From the NCBI RefSeq assembly GCF_018130165.1, contig NZ_JAFCLZ010000001.1, positions 248,001 through 312,000 on the forward strand: 64,000 nt of DNA. Direction: 5' to 3'. The position numbers and the translations under genes are program-made. The notes below the pieces were generated by a model. The model was not told where the DNA came from. It searched no databases and saw only the letters and a program-made list of their open reading frames with translations. Of this stretch, positions 8,539 through 15,715 are shown one piece after another. Numbering within the stretch: the stretch's first letter is position 1; each line of letters begins with the position of its first letter. The stretch comes from Bradyrhizobium sp. JYMT SZCCT0180 (lineage in GTDB: Bacteria; Pseudomonadota; Alphaproteobacteria; Rhizobiales; Xanthobacteraceae).

Positions 8539-9593
8539 GTGGTGATACAGCTCTCAAAACCGTCGCGGATCATCTGCTCCGGCAATTCGCGACCAATGAA
8601 GACAAGCCGGCTCTCGCGCCGTTCGTCATCCTTCCATTTACGCTGATGGTCGCCCTCGAGCATCATGTGCACGCCCTGGAACACGTAGCGGTCGTCATCG
8701 TCGCTGAAGGCGAGGATGCCCTTCGAGCGCAGGATCTTCTGTCCTTCGGAGGCGACGAGGTTCTGCAGCCACGGCATGAACTTGGTGGCATCGAGCGGCT
8801 TGTCGGTGCGCAGCGACAACGACTGCATCTCCTCGTCATGATAATGCTTCAGCCCGCCATGGCTGTGGCTGTGATCATGATGATGGTCATGGCCGTGGTG
8901 ATGATCGTGATCATGGTGATGATCATGGCCATCGCCGGCATCGAGGAATTCCGGCTCGATTTCGAGAATGCGGTCGAGATCGAACGCGCCGCGCTCCAGC
9001 ACATCAGCCAGCGCCACCTTGCAACGCTCGGTGCGGTGCAGCTTGGCGTAAGGGTTGATGCCGCGGATTCGCGCCTCGACTTCGGCGAGTTCGGCTTTGG
9101 AAACCAGGTCGGTCTTGTTGAGCACGATGACGTCGGCAAAGGCGATCTGGTTCTTGGCTTCCGGGGCGTCTTTCAAGCGGTCGCTCAGCCATTTGGCGTC
9201 GGCGACGGTGACGACCGCGTCGAGCCGGGCGTTCTTCTGCACGTCCTCGTCGACAAAGAAGGTCTGCGCCACCGGCGCCGGGTCGGCCAAGCCGGTGGTC
9301 TCGACGATGATGGCGTCGAATTTGCCCTTGCGCTTCATCAGGCCATCGAGGATGCGCACGAGGTCGCCGCGCACGGTGCAGCAGACGCAGCCATTGTTCA
9401 TCTCGAACACTTCTTCATCGGCGCCGATGATGAGGTCGTTGTCGATGCCGATCTCGCCGAATTCGTTGACGATGACGGCGTATTTCTTGCCGTGGTTTTC
9501 CGACAGGATGCGGTTGAGCAGCGTGGTCTTGCCGGCGCCGAGATAGCCCGTCAGCACGGTCACAGGAATTTTGGAGGACGAGGATTCAGGCAT
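8535..9593 (-). CDS. CobW/COG0523 GTPase, putative zinc chaperone
   Basis: This 352-residue protein is a G3E-family P-loop GTPase. Seen: Walker A GYLGAGKTTLLN (about residues 15-26), the metal-binding CVCC motif (about residues 69-72), NKTDLV for guanine recognition, a loop of alternating His and Asp around residues 225-245, and a CobW C-terminal domain. COG0523 proteins deliver metals; members under Zur control are zinc allocators of the ZNG1/YeiR type. Its place between znuA and a WD40 gene, downstream of a Zur box, favours zinc over cobalt. Coupling to the next gene is by a 4-base overlap. The upstream gagtt gives a fair ribosome site for ATG 9593. Confidence 0.9.
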   Translation of the reverse strand: MPESSSSKIPVTVLTGYLGAGKTTLLNRILSENHGKKYAVIVNEFGEIGIDNDLIIGADEEVFEMNNGCVCCTVRGDLVRILDGLMKRKGKFDAIIVETTGLADPAPVAQTFFVDEDVQKNARLDAVVTVADAKWLSDRLKDAPEAKNQIAFADVIVLNKTDLVSKAELAEVEARIRGINPYAKLHRTERCKVALADVLERGAFDLDRILEIEPEFLDAGDGHDHHHDHDHHHGHDHHHDHSHSHGGLKHYHDEEMQSLSLRTDKPLDATKFMPWLQNLVASEGQKILRSKGILAFSDDDDRYVFQGVHMMLEGDHQRKWKDDERRESRLVFIGRELPEQMIRDGFESCITT

Positions 9594-9646
9594 AACAACT
9601 CCGGCGGAATTTCGGGCGCGCCGGCAGCAGCAGGGAGGCCCCTGCC

Positions 9647-10519
9647 CTATTCGCCAAGCGCGCTGGTCAGGGCCTTTATATTGTGCCTGACCATATCAAT
9701 GTAAGTGGGGGCATCGCCCTTTTCGGCCGTCAAACTGTCCGAATAGAGGGTCCCGCCGATCCTGGCACCGGTCTCGGCCGATATCCGGCGGATCAGGCGC
9801 GGATCGCTCACATTTTCCAGAAAAACCGCCGGGATTTTGGCTGACCGGATCTGGGTGATAATACCGGCGATATCGCGGGCGCTGGGCTCGGATTCCGTGG
9901 ATACGCCGACGGGCGCGATGAATTCGACGCCGTAAGCGGCGGCGAAATAGCCGAAAGCGCCATGGGTCGAAATCACCTTGCGGCGGGCTTGCGGGATTTT
10001 TGCGACGGCTTCGCGCGCCTCGCGGTCGAGACCGTCGAGTTTCGCCAGATAGGCCTCCGCATTGGCGCGAAAACCCTGGGCCGAGGCAGGATCGGCGGCC
10101 ACCAGCGCGTCGCGGATATTGCCGACATAAATTTTGGCATTGGCGACGGACTGCCAGGCGTGCGGGTCGGCGTCCGAGCCGAACTTGAGCGGCGCGATGC
10201 CGGCGGTTGCCGTCACGACGGTAACCTTGCTCCCTGCGGATTTCAGCAGCCGTGGCAGCCAGCCCTCGAAGCCAAGGCCATTGACGAAAATCAGCTTGGC
10301 ATCGGCGATCTTTTTCGCATCCGCCGGCGTCGGGGAGTAGACATGCGCATCGCCGTCAGCACCGACCAGTGTCGTGACGCTGACGCGGTCGCCGCCGACA
10401 TTGCGGACGAAATCGCCGAGGATGGAGAAGCTGGCGACAACCTTGAGGCGCTCCTGCGCGCTGGCCGGAACGACCGTGGCGATCAGCACCAGACACATGA
10501 ACCCGAACAAACGCTGCAT
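9647..10519 (-). CDS. znuA: Zinc ABC transporter, periplasmic binding protein ZnuA
   Basis: Starting at ATG 10519 the product has 290 residues, with a Sec signal peptide (about 1-22, ending ASAQ). The mature part is a cluster A-I (TroA/ZnuA) metal-binding protein. Probable ligands are the His of DAHVY, of DPHAW and of STHGAFGY, plus an acidic residue in the GTLYSDSL region. The His-rich acidic loop that many ZnuA proteins carry between the first two ligands is missing here. The frame is open much further upstream (to 11419), but that extension merely shadows znuB. It captures Zn(II) and hands it to ZnuB. Two bases separate it from znuB. Confidence 0.92.
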   Translation of the reverse strand: MQRLFGFMCLVLIATVVPASAQERLKVVASFSILGDFVRNVGGDRVSVTTLVGADGDAHVYSPTPADAKKIADAKLIFVNGLGFEGWLPRLLKSAGSKVTVVTATAGIAPLKFGSDADPHAWQSVANAKIYVGNIRDALVAADPASAQGFRANAEAYLAKLDGLDREAREAVAKIPQARRKVISTHGAFGYFAAAYGVEFIAPVGVSTESEPSARDIAGIITQIRSAKIPAVFLENVSDPRLIRRISAETGARIGGTLYSDSLTAEKGDAPTYIDMVRHNIKALTSALGE

Positions 10520-10521
10520 CG

Positions 10522-11391
10522 TTACGCCTCGAGATGCCGGCCGGGGAACAGCTGTCTCACCAGGCCGCTGACATTGCCGAACAGCACGGACACCACATAA
10601 ATCCCCGCCGCGACCAGAATGACCGCGGGGCCTGACGGAATTTTGGTCTGGAACGACAGCACCAGCCCGGCATAGCCCGACACCATGGCGCTCGCGACCG
10701 CGATGCAGATCATGCCGGTGATGTCGCGCGACCAGAACCGCGCGATGCCCGCGGGCAGGATCATCAGCCCGACGCCGAGCAAGGTGCCGAGCGCGTGAAA
10801 GCCGTTGACGAGGTTGATCACGACCAGCGCCAGGAACGCCAGATGCGCCGGCGCGCCGGCGCGGCTCACCGTGCGCAGGAACACCGGGTCGACGCATTCG
10901 ATCACCAGCGGGCGATAGATCACCGCCAGCACGAGCAAAGTTATGGTGGCGTTGAAGGCGATCACCAGCAGGGTCTGGTCGTCCATCGCCAGGATGTTGC
11001 CGAACAGCACGTGCAGCAGGTCGATATTGGTGCCCTTGATGGACACGATGGTGACGCCGAGCGCCAGCGACACCAGATAGAACGTCGCCAGCGAGGCGTC
11101 TTCCTTCAGTTCGGTGGTGCGCGCGACCACGCCGGCGAGGATCGCGACCGTAAAGCCTGCGATCAGGCCGCCGGTCGTCATCGCGAACAGGTTGAGCCCG
11201 GAGACCAGGAAGCCGATCGCGGCCCCGGGCAGGATCGCATGCGCCATGGCGTCGCCGACCAGACTCATCCGCCGCAGCATCAGGAACACGCCGATCGGCG
11301 CTGCGCCAAGCGACAGCGCGATCACGGCCGCGAGCGCGCGGCGCATGAACTCGAATTCGGTGAAAGGCGCGATCAGCGCATCGTGGAGCAT
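10522..11391 (-). CDS. znuB: Zinc ABC transporter permease ZnuB
   Basis: Taking ATG 11391 as start gives 289 residues, the usual size of ZnuB/ABC-3 family permeases. There are about eight hydrophobic helices. The family segment LMLRRMSLVGDAMAHA-ILPG (residues about 37-56) contains the conserved region that contacts the ATPase. The protein forms the inner-membrane zinc channel with ZnuA and ZnuC. A longer frame to 11460 overlaps znuC and lacks family similarity. znuC ends five bases upstream, so the genes form a tight operon. Confidence 0.92.
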   Translation of the reverse strand: MLHDALIAPFTEFEFMRRALAAVIALSLGAAPIGVFLMLRRMSLVGDAMAHAILPGAAIGFLVSGLNLFAMTTGGLIAGFTVAILAGVVARTTELKEDASLATFYLVSLALGVTIVSIKGTNIDLLHVLFGNILAMDDQTLLVIAFNATITLLVLAVIYRPLVIECVDPVFLRTVSRAGAPAHLAFLALVVINLVNGFHALGTLLGVGLMILPAGIARFWSRDITGMICIAVASAMVSGYAGLVLSFQTKIPSGPAVILVAAGIYVVSVLFGNVSGLVRQLFPGRHLEA

Positions 11392-11396
11392 TGGAG

Positions 11397-12164
11397 CTAG
11401 GCCGCCCGCGACGGCGCATCGGCGGCGCAGGCCGCGGCCCGGTCGTCGAAGGCTTCGCACATCTTCATCGCCACCATCAGGTTATCCGGCGTCAACACCT
11501 GCGCGGTCGCGCCCCATGCTACCGGCCCACGGGCCAGCAGCAGGGTTTCGGGGAAATGGTTGCGCACCATGTCGAGATCATGCAGCGCCGCCAGCACGGT
11601 GCGGCCTTCGCCATGCCAGCGCTTGACCAGCGCAACCAGGTCCGCGGAGGTCTTGGCGTCGATGGCGTTGAACGGTTCGTCCAGCACGATCAGGCGCGCG
11701 TCCTGCAGCAGCACGCGCGCGAACAGCATGCGCTGCATCTGGCCGCCGGACAGCGTGCCGATCGGGCGGTTCTCAAAACCGTTGAGACCGACGGCGGCAA
11801 GCGCCGACCGAATCTTGTCGCGCGCGGCCTTGCCCATGCCGCCGAAGAAGCCGGTGGAGCGCCACAGTCCGGTGCCGACGAAATCGAACACCGAAATCGG
11901 AAAGCTGCGGTCGATGTCGGCGGTCTGCGGCAGGTAGGCGATATCCTTGCTGTCGAGCCCGCCCAGCGCGATCGAGCCCGACAGGGGTTTAAGGATGCCG
12001 GCGAGGCCGCGAAACAGCGTCGACTTGCCGGCGCCGTTCGGTCCGATCACCGCGACCAGCGCGCCCCCGGCGACCTCGAGGTTGAGGTGGTGCACCGCCG
12101 GATGCCGATCATAGCCGAGCGTGACGTTGCTGAATTTGACCTGAGCTTTTGCCTGCGCCGCCAT
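11397..12164 (-). CDS. znuC: Zinc ABC transporter ATPase ZnuC
   Basis: From ATG 12164 the product has 255 residues, typical for ZnuC. Seen: Walker A GPNGAGKST (about residues 39-47), a Q-loop around YLPQTADIDRSFP, the ABC signature LSGGQMQR, Walker B LIVLDEPFNAID, and a switch His in ALHDL. The ATPase energises Zn(II) import through ZnuB. The start follows directly on the stop of the small His-rich gene, suggesting coupled translation. A longer frame to 12263 is an overlap artefact. Confidence 0.92.
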   Translation of the reverse strand: MAAQAKAQVKFSNVTLGYDRHPAVHHLNLEVAGGALVAVIGPNGAGKSTLFRGLAGILKPLSGSIALGGLDSKDIAYLPQTADIDRSFPISVFDFVGTGLWRSTGFFGGMGKAARDKIRSALAAVGLNGFENRPIGTLSGGQMQRMLFARVLLQDARLIVLDEPFNAIDAKTSADLVALVKRWHGEGRTVLAALHDLDMVRNHFPETLLLARGPVAWGATAQVLTPDNLMVAMKMCEAFDDRAAACAADAPSRAA

Positions 12165-12166
12165 GC

Positions 12167-12370
12167 TCACCTCATCGCCACCAGCACGACCACCCACAGA
12201 CAGGCGCTGACCGCCAGCGCCGCGCCAAGCCGCGCCGCCATCGTCATCCGCAAGATCGACCACGGCGCCGGCTGCGCCGGATGCGGCGTCGACGGGTCGT
12301 GGTGATGGGGATGACCATGGCTATGGGCGTGGTGGTGGTGGTCGTCGGAATGGGAATGGGAGTGAGCCAT
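12167..12370 (-). CDS. His-rich single-pass mini-protein, first gene of the Zur operon
   Basis: The product is 67 residues. Residues 1-30 hold about 15 His in HSHSHSDDHHHH-like runs mixed with Asp and Pro. Residues 45-66 form one hydrophobic helix ending at the C-terminus. No family is recognised. It is the first gene after the Zur box and stops two bases before the znuC start, so it belongs to zinc uptake. I infer a membrane-tethered zinc buffer. It may face the cytoplasm, since there is no signal peptide and the His-rich end precedes a C-terminal helix. There is no Shine-Dalgarno, and the start lies only seven bases from the Zur box, hinting at a nearly leaderless mRNA. Confidence 0.8.
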   Translation of the reverse strand: MAHSHSHSDDHHHHAHSHGHPHHHDPSTPHPAQPAPWSILRMTMAARLGAALAVSACLWVVVLVAMR

Positions 12371-12377
12371 GCCAAGG

Positions 12378-12394
12378 ATGTTATATTATAACAT
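12378..12394 (-). promoter_or_regulatory. Zur box overlapping the -10 of the znu operon
   Basis: atgttatattataacat is a 17-bp palindrome perfect except for its central base. It matches the known alphaproteobacterial Zur operator (TGTTATA-n-TATAACA). On the minus strand it contains TATAAT (12390-12385), a plausible -10. This places Zur repression directly on the promoter of the His-rich gene and znuCBA. Confidence 0.9.
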
Positions 12395-12421
12395 TACCTG
12401 AGTCCACCGAAGCCCCCTGCC

Positions 12422-12925
12422 TCACGGCTTCCCGATCGCCATCGCCAAGGCCGCCGCCAGGAACGGAAACGGCACCGAGACCGCGGCCCGGAACCAGACG
12501 AAACGCGCCGGCATGAACGGGATCTCCCACAGGATCAGCCGCTGGAAGGCGAACAGCGCCCAGGCGACGACATAGGCGATCACTTGCGGCGAGCCGCCGC
12601 CGACCTTCAGCGCCACCGCGCCGATGGAAAAGCCGACCACCGGGCCTCCCGGCGTCAGTCCGCCTGCGATCACGGCCGTGAGCACGCCGAGCCAGCCGGA
12701 ATCCGGGCCCAGCCAGCCGGTGATGATTTCGGGGGGAATGACGGCGGCGATGTAGCCGGAGCCGATCACGCCCAGCGCGATCCGCGGCACGATGTTGATG
12801 AAATCCATCGCGCCCTCGCGCGCCGCCGAAACCACCACGACACGGCCGCGCCGGAACGCGATGATGCCAAGCACGAGTACGGAGCCCCACAGGCTGATGT
12901 CGATGATGAGCGCGCTCATCGTCAT
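12422..12925 (-). CDS. Half-size permease, subunit 2 (UPF0718/ArsP-like)
   Basis: This 167-residue membrane protein has about four to five hydrophobic helices. It carries GGLTPGGPVVGFSIGAVAL (about residues 88-106), a glycine/proline-rich signature of the predicted-permease family PF03773 (ArsP-like). Full-length family members are near 300 residues or more with two such halves. This protein and its upstream neighbour each look like one half: both contain the pattern PGGP-x(4)-P/S-x-A/G-A-x-AL-x-VG-x(n)-VV-W. They probably assemble as a heteromeric transporter. The substrate is unknown; position next to the Zur operon makes a metal or metalloid conceivable. Thirteen bases separate the two genes. 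Confidence 0.75.
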   Translation of the reverse strand: MTMSALIIDISLWGSVLVLGIIAFRRGRVVVVSAAREGAMDFINIVPRIALGVIGSGYIAAVIPPEIITGWLGPDSGWLGVLTAVIAGGLTPGGPVVGFSIGAVALKVGGGSPQVIAYVVAWALFAFQRLILWEIPFMPARFVWFRAAVSVPFPFLAAALAMAIGKP

Positions 12926-12938
12926 GACGGCTTACCCT

Positions 12939-13541
12939 TCATGACGGCTCACCCTTGGGATACATCCGCACATAGACGAAGCGCCCGAGCGCGCCGGCCA
13001 GGACCGGGATCGGCAGCGAGATCACGATCCGCCACAGCGTGAAATCGGTGCCGAGAATCGGCAATTCCCAGGCGACCGCGCGGCCGTAACCGATCAGCGT
13101 CCAGCTCACCACCATCGCGATGGTGGCGCCGAAATCCGCGCCGACCGTGAGCAGCGCCGCCGCCACCGGATAGGCCGTGAACGGCCCGCCCGGCAGGATG
13201 GCGCCGAATGCCGTTCCAATCAGCAATCCCTTCAGGCCAGAGTTCGGCCCGAGCGATCGCGACACTTTCTCGTGCGGCAGGATTTCCGTAATGAATGCGC
13301 CGAGCAGGCAGCCGGCCAATACGCGCGGCAGGATCTCGCCGAACAGCCAGAGATCATGGGTGAGAATCTTGAGCACGCCGTCGATACCGTCGCGGCGATA
13401 GACCAGCGTGGCGCTGACCGCGACCAGCACGGCGATGAAGATCATCGACCAGCCGACCGGCTTGCGCTTGCGTCGCGGGACCGCTTCGGCCTCCGGGCTG
13501 TCGTCGGCCGGCGCCGGCTGTTTCAAAGGAGGTTCTGACAA
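12939..13541 (-). CDS. Half-size permease, subunit 1 (UPF0718/ArsP-like)
   Basis: This 200-residue protein has a charged cytoplasmic N-terminus (about 30 residues) and then four to five hydrophobic helices. It carries GAILPGGPFTAYPVAAALL (about residues 110-128), the same motif as in the smaller downstream partner. It is the first gene of the pair and starts at ATG 13541, preceded by aaaggagg, a strong ribosome site. Homology between the two subunits suggests an ancestral split or duplication of a two-repeat permease. It is not under the Zur box at 12378, which lies downstream of both genes. Function is inferred from the family only. Confidence 0.75.
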   Translation of the reverse strand: MSEPPLKQPAPADDSPEAEAVPRRKRKPVGWSMIFIAVLVAVSATLVYRRDGIDGVLKILTHDLWLFGEILPRVLAGCLLGAFITEILPHEKVSRSLGPNSGLKGLLIGTAFGAILPGGPFTAYPVAAALLTVGADFGATIAMVVSWTLIGYGRAVAWELPILGTDFTLWRIVISLPIPVLAGALGRFVYVRMYPKGEPS

Positions 13542-13666
13542 TGCAATGAATCAGACAGGTGAAAAGTCCAACCCTGCTTAGTCCCGGCCGGGGCCTCACG
13601 CAAACGGAACAACTGAAACATCCATGCGCCGCTCAGGCATGGCCATGCAAGGCTGTCACGGGCTTT

Positions 13667-14041
13667 TCAGGTCAGGTGGCGCACCAGCGCGAGACCGGCA
13701 AACAGGCCGGCAATCGACAGCACCACCGAGCCGACAATGTAAGCCGCCGCCAGGCCAAGCTCACCCCGCTCATAGAGCACGGCGGTATCGAGCGAGAACG
13801 CGGAAAACGTGGTGTAGCCGCCGAGTATGCCCGTCATCAGGAACAGCCGCCACGGCTGCGAGGTCTCGCCCTTGAGGGCGAGATAGCCCGCGATCAGCCC
13901 CATCACGGTCGACCCCGAGATGTTGATGATGAAGGTGCCCCAGGGAAATCCGGTGCCGATGCAACGGGCGCAGGTGAGATTGATGAAATGGCGCAGCGAT
14001 GCGCCAAGGCCGCCACCGACGAAGACCAGCAAATAGCTCAT
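13667..14041 (-). CDS. crcB: Fluoride channel CrcB/Fluc
   Basis: The product has 124 residues from ATG 14041 (or 129 from 14056) with four transmembrane helices. Seen: GGGLGASLRHF near the N-terminus, PWGTFIINISGS (the pore Asn and central Na-site region), and GGYTTFSAFSLDT, which contains the phenylalanine-box TFS motif. These define Fluc channels, dual-topology dimers that export fluoride. Only one copy is seen, so it should form a homodimer. I looked for a fluoride riboswitch in the short upstream gap and did not recognise one. Confidence 0.92.
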   Translation of the reverse strand: MSYLLVFVGGGLGASLRHFINLTCARCIGTGFPWGTFIINISGSTVMGLIAGYLALKGETSQPWRLFLMTGILGGYTTFSAFSLDTAVLYERGELGLAAAYIVGSVVLSIAGLFAGLALVRHLT

Positions 14042-14134
14042 CGCAGCATTTTCCACATCGCGAAATCACCCGGCAACAGCGCTTTTGCCGCAAGCCCGCG
14101 ACGCCTGCAAGGATGCATGGGAGGCAAAAGACAA

Positions 14135-14159
14135 GGGCGGCAGTTTTGCACTGCCGCCC
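14135..14159 (-). terminator. Hairpin terminator candidate downstream of sodB
   Basis: gggcggcagt and actgccgccc form a perfect 10-bp stem with a 5-base loop. Reading on the minus strand, the stem is followed by a T-rich cttgtctttt, which suits termination of sodB transcription before crcB. Confidence 0.6.
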
Positions 14160-14176
14160 CTTGCGATGGGTTCGCT

Positions 14177-14301
14177 GTCATTCCGGGGCAGCCCGCAGGG
14201 CTGAGCCCGGAATCCATTTCACGTCAGAATATGCGGTCCTATGGATTCTCTGATGTGCAATTGCACATCATAGTTCGCGCTATCGCGCGCCCCGGAATGA
14301 C
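14177..14301. repeat. Palindromic intergenic repeat, 'cattccggg' type
   Basis: The ends are a perfect 12-bp inverted pair (gtcattccgggg at 14177, ccccggaatgac at 14290). It is the second member of the family seen at 4861-4988 and separates sodB from its hairpin. Confidence 0.78.
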
Positions 14302-14308
14302 AAAGCAA

Positions 14309-14908
14309 TCAGGAAGCCTTGCCGAACAGCTGGTCGACATATTCCCAGTTCACGAGATTATCGACGAACGCCTTCAAATAGTCCGGGCGGCGGTTGCGAT
14401 AGTCGATGTAGTAGGAGTGCTCCCAGACGTCGCAGCCCAGAATCGGGGTTGCGCCATGAACCAGCGGGCTCTCGCCGTTCGCGGTCTTGGAGATTTCGAG
14501 CTTGCCGTTCTTGACCGACAACCAGCACCAGCCGGAGCCGAACTGGCCGACGCCGGCGGCGGCGAAGTCGGTCTTGAACTTGTCGAGCCCGCCGAGATCC
14601 TCGGTGATCTTCTTTTCCAAACGGCCGGGCAGCTTGCTGCCGCCGCCATTCGGCTTCATCCAGTTCCAGAAATGCAGATGGTTGTAGTGCTGGCCGGCAT
14701 TGTTGAACACCGCCGGGTTCTTGCCGAACGAGGCCTTGACGATCTCCTCGAGGGACTTGCCTTCGAATTCGGTCCCCTTGATCGCGTTGTTTCCGTTGGT
14801 CACGTAAGCCTGGTGATGCTTGTCGTGGTGGAATTCCAGCGTTTCCTTGGACATATAGGGGGCAAGGGCGTCATGGGCATAGGGAAGGTCAGGAAGCGTG
14901 AAGGTCAT
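14309..14908 (-). CDS. sodB: Superoxide dismutase (Fe/Mn family)
   Basis: From ATG 14908 the product has 199 residues, standard for iron/manganese superoxide dismutase. Metal ligands are visible: His in LEFHHDKHHQAY (about residue 26), His in the HYNHLHFWNW block (about 73), and Asp and His in the DVWEHSYYIDYRN block near the C-terminus. FGSGWCWL is the family active-site segment. The sequence looks more like the Fe type, but cambialistic use cannot be excluded. It disposes of superoxide in the cytoplasm. The frame extends to 15049, but those residues do not match the family. Confidence 0.94.
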   Translation of the reverse strand: MTFTLPDLPYAHDALAPYMSKETLEFHHDKHHQAYVTNGNNAIKGTEFEGKSLEEIVKASFGKNPAVFNNAGQHYNHLHFWNWMKPNGGGSKLPGRLEKKITEDLGGLDKFKTDFAAAGVGQFGSGWCWLSVKNGKLEISKTANGESPLVHGATPILGCDVWEHSYYIDYRNRRPDYLKAFVDNLVNWEYVDQLFGKAS

Positions 14909-15070
14909 GGGGTGATGTCCGAAAATGATGGGAGACGTGGTGTAACGGGAACCCTTATAGAAGGTTCCATCGCGCTTAAACACCGCAATTTGACAAAGCG
15001 GGCGGCTTCTTCGGTAACGATGCTCCGCGTCCAGCGTATGACGGGACATGCGGCTATTGCGGGGTAAAAG

Positions 15071-15622
15071 ATGAGTATCGAGATCGATGTCCTGAACGGG
15101 GACGCTTCATGGCCGCGGGTCGAACCGCTGATGAATGCGGTCTGGCCGACGCATGTGGTCGAGAAACTGTCCTGGGGCCACGTCAAATGGGCCCACGCCG
15201 ATTTGCGCGTGCTGATCGAGGCGCCGGAGGATTCTAACGGCGAATCGCCAAAACCCGGGCTTGCCTGCCACGTCGGTATCTTTTTCCGCACCGCCACCTG
15301 GAACGGGCGCAAGGTCGATATCGGCGGTATCGGCGGGGTTGCGACCCGCGAGGACTTTCGGGGGCGAGGGCTTGCCGGCCTCGCGCTCGGCGCCGCGGTC
15401 CAGACCATGCGCGACCACGAAGCGATCAAGTTTGCTCTTCTGTTCTGCGAGCCGCATAATTTCGCCTTCTACGAGGCCCGCGGGTGGCACAAATTCACCG
15501 GCGAGGTCTATGCCGAGCAGCCGGAAGGACGCATTCGTTTCGAGGCGATGGCCCCGTTCGTGTTCGACTTCACCCGCGCTCCGCGCGACGGCGTCATCGA
15601 CCTATGCGGGCTGCCATGGTGA
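15071..15622 (+). CDS. GNAT-family N-acetyltransferase, AAC(2')-like
   Basis: The 183-residue product has a single GNAT domain. Seen: the acetyl-CoA loop GIGGVATREDFRGRGLAGLA (about residues 86-105), with the R-x-x-G-x-G/A pattern, and LLFCEPHNFAFYEARGWHKF for the last strands. The overall order resembles chromosomal aminoglycoside 2'-N-acetyltransferase-like proteins of actinobacteria and rhizobia, but the true substrate is unknown and resistance should not be assumed. It is divergent from sodB across a 162-bp gap. Confidence 0.82.
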   Translation: MSIEIDVLNGDASWPRVEPLMNAVWPTHVVEKLSWGHVKWAHADLRVLIEAPEDSNGESPKPGLACHVGIFFRTATWNGRKVDIGGIGGVATREDFRGRGLAGLALGAAVQTMRDHEAIKFALLFCEPHNFAFYEARGWHKFTGEVYAEQPEGRIRFEAMAPFVFDFTRAPRDGVIDLCGLPW

Positions 15623-15715
15623 CCCCTGCGCGGCGACGGGGTGGCTTGCGCATGCGCCTGCCGATAATATGTTGGCCATAATATATTGCCCTTCTGGCCG
15701 ACAAACCGGTGACGC

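Noticed and set aside
10520..11419. Upstream extension of the znuA frame to 590 residues
   Set aside because: The extra residues are an Arg/Ala/Gly-rich shadow of znuB in another frame; a clear signal peptide starts at 10519.
13950..14134. Possible fluoride riboswitch before crcB
   Set aside because: I could not recognise the conserved pseudoknot sequence in the short leader.
13559..15067. Plus-strand frame of 502 codons across crcB and sodB
   Set aside because: It runs through two intergenic repeats and opposite two solid genes; no domain is seen.
15665..15692. AT-rich imperfect dyad before the MATE gene, first taken for a Zur box
   Set aside because: The two arms do not match the TGTTATA half-site and are not symmetrical; more likely a plain promoter.
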